Part shown: positions 12,201 through 24,700 of the stretch, in pieces
Layout: each line of letters starts with the position of its first letter
How positions within the stretch are numbered: the stretch's first letter is position 1
Source: Nymphaea colorata
Lineage: Eukaryota > Streptophyta > Magnoliopsida > Nymphaeales > Nymphaeaceae
Assembly: GCF_008831285.2 (NCBI RefSeq)
Contig: NC_045138.2
Span: 6,973,205-7,037,204, forward strand
Direction: 5' to 3'
DNA: 64,000 nt
Program-made: the position numbers and the translations under genes
The notes under the pieces: model-generated
What the model saw: the letters and a program-made list of their open reading frames with translations, nothing else
Told to the model about the DNA's origin: nothing
Database searches by the model: none

Positions 12201-12240
12201 ATCATGGGAAGGTTGAAAGAATCATGGGAAGGTTGAAAGA
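12201..12240. repeat. 20-bp perfect tandem duplication
   Basis: The unit ATCATGGGAAGGTTGAAAGA occurs twice, back to back and identical. It looks like a small recent duplication. Confidence 0.9.
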
Positions 12241-12659
12241 AAAACAATAAAAAAAAGTTGTGAATTAATATTAGATTGTAAAAATATCATTCTTTTTTTT
12301 TTCGTTTTTCTTTCAACTTTCTATCATGACCTTTATGAGTGGGTTATGTGACTCTTGATAATCAGAATTAACAGGTAGTGATTTTATATATTAGACATTG
12401 ATAGAAATCATCCATACTACCAATTTTAATGAGATTAAACAATAGACGTTAAGTTACAAATATAAAAGTTAAGTTATCTTTTCATAGTCCAAAATAGTAC
12501 AATTCAAAATGGAGAGAGAGAGGAAACGAATGAGTTTTCTTAATTGAAACCATGTGTTTCCTTTGAAGGGTACTTCAGATTCTTGTAAAAACAACTTAAT
12601 TTTTTTAGTCCCAACTTGATCCTTACTGTGTGATGTTCTTCGCATCGGCGATGTAAGTG

Positions 12660-12704
<45 letters not shown>

Positions 12705-12716
12705 CACACACACACA
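12660..12716. repeat. (TA)n(CA)n microsatellite
   Basis: A compound tract in intergenic DNA. Open frames across it are low complexity and not genes. Confidence 0.85.
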
Positions 12717-14387
12717 AATGACATGCCGAGAATCGTCTAGGTCATCAATTTCATAAAATGAGAGAAAGGAGGTTAAGTTGCAAATATAAGCCTGGTAATT
12801 TGTTTCAAGAGTTTGAGATACCTTTCGAATGGGGTGGGGGAGAGAGAAAAAAAAAACATAGAGAGAGAGCATATGCTTGTTGTTGCCATATGAAAAATGC
12901 ACAAGACTATGCCACTAAAAGTTGCACAAATTGTTGTCGAAAACATAATGAGCCGTTATTGCATCACAACTGTTTCTAATGCTCATGTTTTTCAGTGACA
13001 AATTTTTAATGTTTTAACCATCTAGTAGCATCCGCACCTAACTAAATGTATGTTAATGGTTTGCATATGGTGTAGTGCTTGGCTTGAATTCATATCCAAA
13101 TAAGAAGTGTATCAAATATTATCAAACTGATGAATCCAGTTATATAAAAAATTTGGACTATAGATTTGTGTTTTACATCTAAATAGAAATTTTAATTTTA
13201 ATAAAAATATGATGAGGCAATAACTCACTACTTGAATAGCCACAAACTGATCCTTATTGTCAAAGTTAGCTCCTTATTAAATGAATTCAAAATAATACTT
13301 TTGCATTTGTTTAACATGATAAGTTGCTACACTTTATGAACAACAATAACCCATTGAGAATGACCTTAATAAAAAAAAAATTGGGGCATGCAAAAATGTT
13401 TCATTTGGATCAATAACAAATCAAAAGTTACATTTACTTATTATATTTCAATGTTTTGAATAGTGCAGAAAGGTCATTCAACATTCAAGTGTGTAAATGA
13501 CTTTAAAGTAGTGGCATATATAAGACTTGTGGAATTTTGATAACTATATGAGATTGTCACCCAGTTTGGTGCAAAATCAAACTAGCAATTACTGGATAAA
13601 TTGGCATCTAGGTTGAAAGTAGATTTTATTTACAAATTATATAATAATTAAAGTTCATATTTAAGCATACAGTCTATGTTAATGCCACAAAGTTGTACAT
13701 TGAAGGATGTGAAAACTTGACATTGCTAAAACAATAAAAAAATCACTACTACTTAACAGCATGGATTTTCAATAAATTTTTTTTCCTATGATTGCAATAA
13801 ATGAAACTGTTTGACTTGCAATTCAATTTTTTTCTTTTGAATTGATGAGTCTAACCCTAGAAATTAAAAGAAAAAATGAATTAATTCAATGACATGCAAG
13901 TATTTTCTCAAATGGCATAAAATTGGTCTGTTAAGTACATCGGTACAAATAGCAACCGGTATATCGATTTATTTGAAAAAAGGTTTACTTGCCAATTGTG
14001 TTATTGTAAAACCAATACGAGGATATCTAACATAGTCTTATATTGATTAAAATGCGAATTAATGATAAGTTTATCGACTCTCAAGCCCTATTATGATTGT
14101 CCTAGTTCATACTCCTTTTCAATGTGAAATGAAGCTGAACATGAGATCTACGATGCTTCACTCAAGACAATTTTGAAACTAATCACTGAAGTTGGTATCA
14201 AATATAAGTTCAAAACTCCAATGTTTGGTATAACTTTTTGAGAACACTTAAACTAAAGCATGTTTCATATCCAATTAGTGTTTATAAACAATTAGGAGGC
14301 TTTTAGTTTGATTAAAACATTTTTTTAGTAAAAAATTAAACGGTCTAGTTTTTATTCCTATCTAATGGCTTGGGTTCTATCAATTAT

Positions 14388-14390
<3 letters not shown>

Positions 14391-14471
<81 letters not shown>
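14391..14471. repeat. (CT)n(AT)n microsatellite upstream of ASHH2
   Basis: About 20 bp of CT followed by about 60 bp of AT, ending roughly 340-410 bp before the first candidate leader ATGs of ASHH2. A GA-rich purine tract (about 14,625-14,750) lies between this and the leader. Both are typical of plant promoter-proximal DNA, but neither is proven regulatory. Confidence 0.85.
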
Positions 14472-14473
<2 letters not shown>

Positions 14474-14812
14474 TTAAGAAAGAGAGAATAGATTTAAGCA
14501 AGTCAGCAGAACAGAAATTAAAAAGAAGAAGGGGCCCAAAAAGAGAAAAAGATTTTAAGGTGGTCCTTCGCACCATGCATCATGTGGCGTGTTCTCTATG
14601 AGACCATTGCCCATTCTCTCCTTAAACAGAGAGAGAAAGGAAAGGAGAGAGCGGACGAATAAGGGAAGAAATACGAAGGAAAGACAACGGAAAAAAAATA
14701 TAAGAAAGAAAAACAGAAGAAAGAGAACGGAAAGCGGAGGACGTGCCCTTCTCTCTCAACCGCTGCCGGCGGGGGGCACCCTTATCACGCACACGGACAC
14801 GCACACAAAGGG

Positions 14813-15221
14813 GTGAACGGCCCAAACACCGAGGGAGAGAACAGCGCGAACGCCGAGGAGACGTTCTCTCTATTCGCCATGGCCGTTGATGATCTGGAAA
14901 TCCTTCTCTCCAGGTACCCGCTGCCTCCTCCTCTCTCTCTCGGTAAGGAAAAACTAGGGTTATTGGCGAGTTTAATTCAAAGAACGCGTGTTGTTTTTGT
15001 TGAACGAAGTTGCCCTAAGCTTTGTTTTCGATCTGGTTTTCCAGTCCTTAAATGTCTTTTGAAAATCTATTGCGAATCAAAACGTAGTGCCTTCGATTTG
15101 ATTTTGTGTTTTTTTCGATGGAATTTTGGACGGTGGGTTCTTTCTGATTCTGGGTGTTTCGTGTTTCCTTTATTGGGTTTTCTGGCCCTAGCTATAGGGA
15201 ATTTTGAATGGTAAGTTGGCT
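14813..15221 (+). promoter_or_regulatory. ASHH2 5' leader with upstream ATGs and a probable leader intron
   Basis: Two in-frame upstream ATGs (14,813 and 14,879) open a frame that does not continue into ASHH2. The ASHH2 frame itself has a TAG at 15,195-15,197, so the protein must start at or after 15,222 unless splicing joins another frame. Donor-like sites are seen at 14,913/14,914 (CAG|GTACCC) and 14,942/14,943 (TCG|GTAAGG). An acceptor-like TATAG ends at 15,197. All these combinations run into a stop before 15,222, which fits a 5' UTR intron and a spliced uORF. The exact transcript is unknown. Confidence 0.5.
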
Positions 15222-18200
15222 ATGATGTCGGTTATTCCTATCGAATCCGGGGTTTGCGTGAGGCCGGCGGACCCTTACGGCTGCGGAGGTTCGAGTGTTG
15301 GGATGAATGGGGCTGGAGATTCTGATTATTTCGACGACGCGGGGGATTCTTTTGCCGGAATTTCTGGCGGTGGCGAGGAAAGACCGGCCATTGAAGGGAT
15401 TGGGCCACGGATGGGGGCCGGCGCGTCTGGGATTGGGTCATTCCCCGAGGATGATGCGGACGTTGCGAAAGGTTCTGATTATAATAGGGTTTTCTCCGGA
15501 GAGCCCAATGTGGGAATTGGACAAGATCGTTATGTGGAGAAAGACAAAGAGATGCCAATCGCTAGGTCTTCTGGGGAGGCCAACGTGACGGCAAATAATG
15601 AGGGTTCAGGAGATTGCGGTGGACTGTTGGTGATGAGGAACGAATATGGGGTTCCTTTGATTTCGCCTGAGGAGAGCAATGTGGATGAAGCATGCTGTAG
15701 TTTGGGGACTACATCCAGGCCTTGTGAAGAAATAAATGGCGAGTTGCATGAAAATGTCGTCTATCGTGGTAATCAGTTTGGCAACGACTGCCCCTCTGCC
15801 CATTGTGATGTGCTCAAGGATCAGTCCACTTCAGACTGTCAGATTTCTATTGTTCAAAGGCATGCCGAGAACCAGTCACATTGTTCCTGGACAATGGAGG
15901 GGACTTGTCAAGAGAAAACCGAGCCAGTTCAGGCGAATGGTGCTTCTAAACCTAGTCCTTACAACGAAAGTATGATTACTGTTGAAGGGTCAAATGAGTT
16001 TAGTAAGCTAACGCTAATGGAGAGAGAATGTGGTGGTTCGACTCTTTCTTCTAAGCATAACCTGTTGGGGTCCCAAATTTGCACCTCGGAAATCACAGAG
16101 GAGTTCAGTGTGGATGAAGCTGAAATATCACAGGCAAATGCTTATAGCCTTGTTGGTTGTCCCCAAGAACATAGTTATACTATTGATGATGAGGGTGTCA
16201 ACAATAGTGGTCACACATTGGCAGAGCAGAAAACATGTGGCGAGTCTTTAGATGTTTCTGCAGATAGCCATATGGGGCAACAGTTAGGTACTTCAGAGAT
16301 GACAAAGGATCCTTGTGAAGAGGAAGAATACATAAGTATGGAATTCTTTCGTGACCCTGCTCACTGTCAAGAACATAATGTTGTTCTTGAAACAGGATCT
16401 GCAGAAAGCAGCAAAAAGATGGCATTAGAAAAAGAATGTGGGGCTTCTGCTCCTGTTTGTGATAAAATTGTCACGGTGGAATCATTATGTAGTCTGGCAT
16501 TCATTAAAGAACAGGTGAAGTCTGCTGTTGTTAATACTTGTCGCTGTGGAGGAGGCAGCATCGTTGCTGGCATTGATGCCGTGGATGGTTTACCAAGAGA
16601 AACTAAAATCGGTCTTGAAGAACGTGCACCAACTGAGAGTGACAGTGAGAAAACATTATGTAGTTCGGGAATCACTCAAGAAACTTATCAAGGTAGGACA
16701 ATGTTACACCAAGATATCAGTTCATATGACGCCGATTACTGCAGAGAAAGTGTGGGTCAAATTGAAGAGGCAGTGGATAGCAATAAATTACCATATGAAG
16801 AGAAGAAAATTTCTACACTATCAGTGGGCTATTCCCCCGAGACAGCTTCTTATGATCCTGCGGAGGGATCTGGGTCACCGCCATCAAGGTTATCCATGTC
16901 ACATCAGACTGATACAGATGGTATAATCACATCAACTTGTGGTAGCAGTATTCTACCTTCTATACTGCCTTTGAGTTGTGATAATAGTAGCTGTGTGCAA
17001 GATAAAAAGTCCTTGAAATCAAAAAGAGTGGAAAGAGCATACTCTTCAAAGGCTGTTCCAAGTAGGAAATCCACTAGATTAACTAAAACAAGAAATGTTT
17101 CAGAAAATGGTAGGCAGGCATGTAGTTCCAAGATGGTCCCTGATATCATACATGTATTGTTCTCAAAAATGGCTAGGGGTAAAAGAAGTGGGCTTCGTAA
17201 ACCAATAAGTGTGTCTTGTTGGGGAGCATTGGAAAATTTGCAGTTATTCAAACAAAATGGAATACCTCTGGATTCTGATCCTTGCTTGGCTATTGAAAAA
17301 GGGGCAGACAGTGAAGTGCTTAAAATATCTAAACGTTCTACTTCAAATGGTCGCCGACGCACAAAAGGTCGACCGAATGCCAACAGGCAGGTAAAAAGAA
17401 AAGGCTCACTACCCGTGGTTATTGAGAAACTCTCTGCAACTGGAAAGAACACTTGTAAGGGTGAATCTCTGCCAAATGAGGAATGTTCTAATTCTTTGAA
17501 TGAGTTTGGAGGTTCTGGGATTACTGATCTTGAACCAGAGCCAGCTGAACATGTTCTTTCTTGTAAAGCTGCTGAAGAAAAATTGGGATCAGCTGACACT
17601 TTTGCGTGTCTTTCTGTTCATCACGCTCAGTGTGGAGGTGAAGATAATGAGAGTGCTGTTGCTCAAATAACATCTTCTGAGAAGTCTTCCCAGGTTTGTC
17701 AAGGATATTCGTCTGAAGCTTGTGTGGATGAAGTTCAAACTAAGCATTCTGAGACTTCGCTTTGTACTAGTCAAACTGATCCTCCTTGCAATGGTGGAAT
17801 GCCTGTTCCTGTATCTTTCAGTGTGGCAACAGGTAAAAATTCTGAGGTTCAATTGGTGCCTTCTCACATAAGAACTGCTTCCACACTTTGTGAAGGGGCT
17901 TGCTCAGTAGATCTAGAGAAAGCCAGCTTATCTACCAAAGAGCCCGCTGTTCATGGAGACCCACCTGATGTAGTCTCAACTTCCTCCAAAGTTGGTGTTC
18001 TTGAAGGCATCCCTCTACCATTGCACACCTATTCCAAGAAAAGGAAAAGAGAACCTAAAGCTAGAGGAAGACTTAACAATTCAGGAGAAGCCACAGAAGC
18101 GGAAAGAATCTTGGATGAACAATTGAAGCAAAAGGCATCTAAGAAACAATCAAAGCAGAAATCTAAGAAGGCAGATAGCCTTAAGAAACAATCAAAGCAG

Positions 18201-18720
18201 AAATCTAAGAAGGGAGATAACCAGGAGTGCTTAAAAAACATTCCTGTGGTCAGAAAAAGAAGAGCAAGAAAAAAGAATCAAGCTGAGGCTTCAACCGATG
18301 ATAGACTCGCTGACAAGGCTTTGATTTCATGTCACATTGATGAGAAGGGTGTCAATGACAGTCTACATGAAGGTATGAAAAAGGATTCACCTACATCTTG
18401 TGGAGTTCCTAGCAAAGGTGATCTTTCTGAAGAATGTGCTGCAGAGGCATTTCAGACACTAGAGAAGCACAACCCAAAGAGGCTTTTGAAGAAAAAAAAG
18501 GATGGATCAAAAAAATGCAGACCTAATTCCTCTGCCCCAGCAAGGCATAGAAAAATGGAAAATCATGAGAAGGGGAAGGTGAGAACAAAAAAAGCAAGCA
18601 AATCTGATGGTGTGGTAAGGGCACGCCTTGTGAAAACATTTGACAAGGGGAAGGCAAAAAATGCTGTCATCACGGAAACTGGAAGCAAGACATCTTCATC
18701 AGAAGCGGCGACAGAATGTG
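15222..18720 (+). CDS. ASHH2: ASHH2 exon 1: long N-terminal region
   Basis: A single 3,499-nt open exon encodes residues 1-1166. It ends in phase 1 at ACAGAATGTG|GTAAGT. The composition is rich in S, E, C and K with no recognised globular domain. Basic stretches that could act as nuclear localisation signals are visible ([45 protein letters not shown]). A 42-nt in-frame tandem duplication at 18,141-18,224 repeats the 14-residue unit that begins [11 protein letters not shown] long poorly conserved N-terminus before the CW finger is usual for this family, so the exon is credible as coding although its sequence alone would not name the gene. Confidence 0.85.
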
Positions 18721-21700
18721 GTAAGTACAGTTTTTCAAATGTGTTCTGCATTCTTAATGAATATTCATTATTCGGACATTCAGTGTCTTGGTTTTTACAA
18801 TTTTGATGAAGCAGCTAAGACTGATTGCAATATTTAAACTTTTGTTTTCAGATGATAGGTTTCATGGTAAAGCATCCTCGTGTGGACTACATCCCTGTGT
18901 TGGTGATGCTGTTTCTGTTGATAATAAGATAAGTTTTGTTACGATAAACCATGAGTCTGGAGGGTCTTCAGCACCACCTCGTCAAGCATGGGTGTTGTGT
19001 GATGATTGTCACAAATGGCGTAGCATTCCAGCAGAGCTTGCTGATAGCATAGGAGACACGGACTGTAGCTGGTACAATTTGCTTCACTGTCTTCTAGTTG
19101 TTCTTCTAGTCATTCTTTTTGACATGTTGGCATAACTGTTGCTTGGACTTTCTGGTTGTTATACTTGTGAACTAATTGTTGACATAAACATATGCCATAC
19201 TAAATTACATTCCTAGATAGAATACATCGTCTTTAGGTTCTCTAGTTAGGTAGCAATGTGATAGTAATTAAGGCCTGAAGAACTTATAAGCCTGTGCTAA
19301 TGGGTAGGCTTGGCCAAGTTACTCCCAAAATATTGTCCCACAAGAAGTTTGTATTAGTAAAATCTGTGCAGCTCTTTGTTTGCATAATGTTCTGGTGTGC
19401 CAGCATCAAACCCATAAGAGCCTACGGAATTAAGTACCTCACCAGTCTCATAAATAATTCCTGAAAAATCATCACAAAATAAGCCTTCTGATCTGATTAA
19501 ATTCCCAATGTGACTTTGTAGGTTCAATTAATGAAAAGGAAGATGGAAGGTAAATAATTTAAGGACCAATTTATCAGGAAAATGAAATCATATTCTTTCT
19601 ATCTGAGTGACACTTAAGGTTTTAAAAATGTTATTTGTAGGTAAAAGGGATAAAAGGGAAAGCAAAGTTGAGCCGAACAAGTTGTACTTTGGCAGAGCTT
19701 TTTTTGTGTCGACTAAAAAATTCAGTTTTTTCTTGGCAATAGTTGGTCTAAGTGATGCTATCGAATGTAGTTTAAAAAATTATGTTTTTTGAAAATAAAT
19801 GGAATGTAAAGGATTAGCTTCTTGAGAATTACTTGTATGAAACCAATATTATTGGTGCACTCTATATGATAGTGATTTGGCAAAAGAGGGTTTTGGTTTT
19901 TGTGTATGAGATGAAACTTCTTCCTTTCCACCACCTAAATTTGAATAAAGCAATCAAGAAAAACTACTTTTTATTTGGTTATTAAATGAGGGTTTTGGTC
20001 TTTGTGTATGAGATGAAAATTCTTTCTTTCCACCACCTAAATTTGAATAAAGCAACTAAGAAAAACTACTTTTTATTTAGTTATTATTACATATTTTTTA
20101 CTGTTGTCAAGTTTGTTGTTCTGACCATAGAGAATCAGCTGTTTCCTCTGAGCTAAGATTCTAGACAACCAGTAAAGCAATACATTTATGAAGCTGTCCA
20201 TGCTAGAGCATTTAGCAGCCGATGGGGTTTTGCTTTTTCCCTGGTTGCTGGGAAATGTAGTGTTTTTTCTTCAATACAGGTGTACTTGAAAATCTAATAA
20301 AAACACAGTGGACTTTGAAATGCTTTACCATCACTTCTTTCTGCTCTAGGGTTATATATATGCGGGCGATGCATGTTTAACTGTCCAAGAGAAAAAAAAA
20401 AGGAAACCTTGCTCGTGCATGTCCAAATGCATTTGTTGCTATATGGAGTTGATGGCATTTGCTTATAGCTATTACCACATGCATTATTATACACAATACG
20501 ATTTTATGTCGCCTCTACTTTGCATTGTAACCAACGTCAGTCTTTAGCAACCTAGTGGTGAATCATTTTTTAAGCGAATTTAAAATACTAAGTTTTACTT
20601 GTAAAGTTAAGAAAGATGTCAAGAAATTGTGAGGATGAACAGGGGGAACAAACTCGTATGTGTGTCTGTGTTTGCATCTTTTTAATTCACAACAAACCCA
20701 TCCAATTTACTGAGAAAATTGTTGGTAATGTATTGAACAGCTCCATGTTTTCATTGTTGGGATGCTAACATATTTAATATCATTTCTTCTTGTCACATAA
20801 AAATTAGAAAAGTAAAAAAAAAATCCAGTATTAATAATGACCAGTTTCTTAAAAATCAAAGGCTGTCAAACATTGTACAACTGACAAATTTGCTATTATT
20901 TCTACTGCATCTTTTGTTCAGTTTTCTCCTTGTGAGTGAAATTCCTGTCTTGCTTTACTAATCATGCCTCTCATAATGCTTTCTAATGGTTCCACTGCTT
21001 CCTGTATTAAGGCGCGTTCATGTGCACTTTAAACTTGAGGGCATTATCCTTTATGACAATCATTGACATATTCAATCATGCCAGAAGATTCTGTGGGAAT
21101 TGAGCATTTCCGTTGATGGAAGGTTGTCATTTCCTTCTGGTTGATCTTTTGATTGCCTTGTCATCTAAGAATCTGTGTCCTGGGCCAAATAATCATGTTT
21201 TGCTAGATTGTTCCCCTCCCATATCTATGGGCTGAATCTGGATCTAGCTTGCTTAGGCTCATAATTAGTATGATGACATTTATGATGAAGCAACGGTTCT
21301 TGACGAATAGGCTCTGAAGTGTCCTAATAATCTTTCCTGAAATACTTCAATTGATTGCTTTTTTTCAACATTTCTAGATCATAAGGTGAGTGAGTTTATG
21401 CACTAATCCAAAATAGAAAGGTAAAGATGAACTGTTTGTCAAGTGAACTTTAATCAAATGAACTTTGGGACCTTTAGAATCCCTATGAAGATCTTCAATT
21501 TTTATTTTCTGCCACCGTGACTTTGGGACCCTTTGAATAATGTTGTTAAAAGTATCTTTGCTAAAGTATTTTGTGAAAGGCATGCCTAAGCTTGCCGAGG
21601 AATGTATGCAGCTTATTGAAAATGTCTTGTGCTATTCCTTAGGCTGCCTATGCACTTAGCAACCTAGTTTTTTTTTCTGTTTAAAAGCCTAGGTTGTTTT

Positions 21701-24700
21701 TTTCTTTCTCTGCGTCTTTTCTTTATTTCATTTGGCCAGTTCTTTCTCTTCTTCTTTTGTAAACTGAAGTCTTTAAACCTTTCATTTCATTATCTTCTTC
21801 TTTTGTACTTACACAGATTTTTTTTTTCTAAGTTTTTGGTAATGCATTCAATTTTGTATTAGATGTCTGTTACTTTGCGTGTTTGTTGTGTATCTGTAGT
21901 TATAGTCGCAGTTATAATTTATATACTATTATACTTTGATTGGTTATGCTTTGCATGTGTGTGTTTTTGTGTGCGTGCATCTATTGAACTTTGTCTAATA
22001 CATTTTCTTGTTTATTAAAATTATAGTAAAAGTCAGTGCATGCAATGATAAGATGGAAGCTGTGATTTTGTTGAGAGTTTATGTTACCTTTCTTTCTTAT
22101 AATTAGATAGGTACTTCGTGTTTTTTTTAGGCTTTTAGGTTTTGGAAAGTAATTTGATGTAGCAGTTGATATTTAGTAAATTAGAAGATTTTACATAATC
22201 TATAATTGAAAATAATTGAAGTTCAATTGTAAACTTGGTCTCTTTATGCTATATAACTTTCAAACTTTAATTTTTTAACTTCATCAAATTTGATCTTTTC
22301 AACTTTTAAATATGTTTCTTATCATGTTACGAATGCTTAGTGTTAGTGTTATCCTGCATTTTGATGGTGTTGTTTTCTAAGTTGGTAGCCATAGGTTTTT
22401 CATGAAATATAATGCTTTTCCTTTTTTAGGACAAGATAATTCTCCTACCGCCTGAGCTCTGGGCTTAACTTACTAGCTATGCTGCAGTTAGCATTTTTGA
22501 CAACATAGCATACAGCAAAAATAACATGGATGCAATTATACCAAAATAAGCAAAGGGAATAAGAATATGTAATGTACACCCTAAAAGTTTATATATTTTG
22601 TCTAATCTGCAAAAAGGAGCAACAGTCACCAACTTCTTAGAATTTATGAGTAGCTACAACTACAAGCTTATGCTGCTACTTTGATCCACAGTTCATTGTC
22701 TGGCTCTTGTTAGTGTAGGAATCAATGGTGACTTGTACCATGATCACACTTCAATGGTGACTTGTGCAACTGTGCATAAGAGAATCATATAGTGGTTTAA
22801 ACTGCTGGTGCATTTTCAGTTCTGCTTCATGCCTTGGACCATGATCACACTTCTTGGTGTGATGTTTATCTGGTCTGTACCATCCAATGGAGAACTGTGG
22901 GAGATTTTGGCAAAAAAGAGTATATCATGATCCATCACATTTACTTTTTCTCATAAGTGCTATCCTTTTCTTTTAGCACTAAAAATTTGCATAAGCTATA
23001 AGTCTATTTGTGGAATCTCATTTTCAAGGCACTAGTGGCTAATCTACAGTAGCCTTTGTGAAAGTAGATCTGCAACTTGATGGAAGTTTTCAGCTTTAAG
23101 TTTTGTTCCCCCCTGGCTTCTTTCAAATTGCATGAAGTCACACGGTACTCAGATCTGTCTTAGTTTCTGTACACTTAATGGGCTATTTTGTTCTTTTCTT
23201 TCTTGAAAGGACTTGCAAGGATAATGCGGACAAGAGATTTGCCGACTGTTCAATTCCACAAGAGAAATCTAATGCAGAAATTAATGCTGAGTTGAATATA
23301 TCAGAAGCTTCATGCGATGAAGATTTTCCCAGTACACAACCACATGCTAGCAGCTATGAAAGCCCACAATTGCAAGGTGTGTACTGTTCGGAGATGTGAC
23401 CTTTTAGATTGAAAAGGCCATGTTGATCTCCCTTCTAACTTCCTTTTTCCTTTTGCTCAGTTCCCCAGCAGGATACTTGGACACTTATTAAACATAATAT
23501 CTTTCTTCATCGGAACCACAAACATCAAAACATTGATGAGGTAGAGGCACAAGGGTTATTACTTTGTAATGATGAATCTAAATGCAACTATTGCCTTGTT
23601 TAGCGCTGAAGATTATTCTTTATTTTTTCTTTGTCTTCTATCAATTAACATGTTTGTCACCAAAGTCAAATTCATGACAGTAAAATTTCTTGACGCAAAG
23701 ATCGTGGATGTACTGTACTTCCTGTTCTAGGTTTTGATACAGATATCCTGAACAAGGGCAAATAATTAATTGGATTTTGTTTTGCCTTTCTTCCCTTCAT
23801 GATCAGATTATGGTGTGCCAGTGCAAGCCTCCACAAAGTGGGGGCCAAGGCTGTGGGGATGGATGCCTAAATCGATTGCTTAATATAGAATGTGAACACG
23901 GAACATGCCCTTGTGGTGAACTGTGTTCAAACCAGCAGGTTTCAGTTCTCTCTTTTTTATAAAATTCTTTGTTTTCCTGGCCTGATAGATGTTTCTATTA
24001 TCTGTTACAAGCATAAATGGCGTTTTGCAGTTTCAGAACCACAAATATGCTACATTTGAGTGGGTCCGCTGTGGAAAGAAGGGATATGGACTGCAATTGC
24101 GGGAAGATGTCTCAAAGGGGCAGTTTCTTATTGAATATGTTGGAGAGGTATTTTGATTGGTACCTCAAGTTTTCCAAAATTTTTATTGCACGAGATATGT
24201 TCACCTTCTGAATGAATTTTTGTGCCTGGTTGGCATTGGCTTGCAACCCCTAATAGTTTTAGTAGTTCAACAAGTTTTTGTCAACCTTCCTAGTTGCATC
24301 TGCCACCATGTCCTTTATTCCTTTTACACTATGGAACTTTGGCAGCATGTGATTGTTGTTTGATGGTTTTCATTCCTGAATTTTGGTCTAACCAGGTACT
24401 TGACACACAAACATATGCTGCTCGGCAGAGAGAATATGCAGCCAGAGGTCAAAGACATTTTTACTTCATGACTTTGAATGGCAACGAGGTTTGATGTTTA
24501 CCTGCTTATACATAGTTTGAGCAAGCACACTTTACTAGCTTAGTCAAACTTGTGTTGTAAGATTCTTTTTTAATGTCCATTAGATGAAATTTCAATGCCA
24601 ATGCCTTTCCGGGATCATCTCTTTTCTTGGTTGCTTTGAACTTTTAAGCTGTGCAGTTTGAAGCCAAAAGCAGACCTAGCCCCTGGGTGTTAGCAGCTTG

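Larger units (their letters stand above)
536..14390. other. Repeat-rich intergenic region upstream of ASHH2
   Basis: About 13.9 kb without a supportable complete gene. It holds MITE-like elements (listed separately), AT microsatellites, poly-A/T runs and two coding-like scraps near 1.2-1.5 kb and 2.4-2.8 kb. A G11 run lies near 8,649-8,659. Two 18-bp copies of GGGTGCATGTAGAGTTAA sit 23 bp apart near 11,580-11,620. 7,480-7,800 is rich in diverged ATCCGA/GATTC words related to the family at 1,809-2,190. From 12,980 to 14,390 I see only AT-rich unique-looking DNA. Confidence 0.6.

Noticed and set aside
14391-14471. TATA box within the AT microsatellite
   Set aside because: A long AT repeat matches TATA-like patterns everywhere, so no specific site can be assigned.
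14813-15214. 133-codon open frame in the ASHH2 leader as a separate gene
   Set aside because: It overlaps the leader and the start of ASHH2 in another frame, crosses good splice donors, and only its first part could be a uORF.
16904-17599. 231-codon frame on the minus strand
   Set aside because: Antisense shadow of ASHH2 exon 1; biased codons in the sense strand open it. No recognisable domain.
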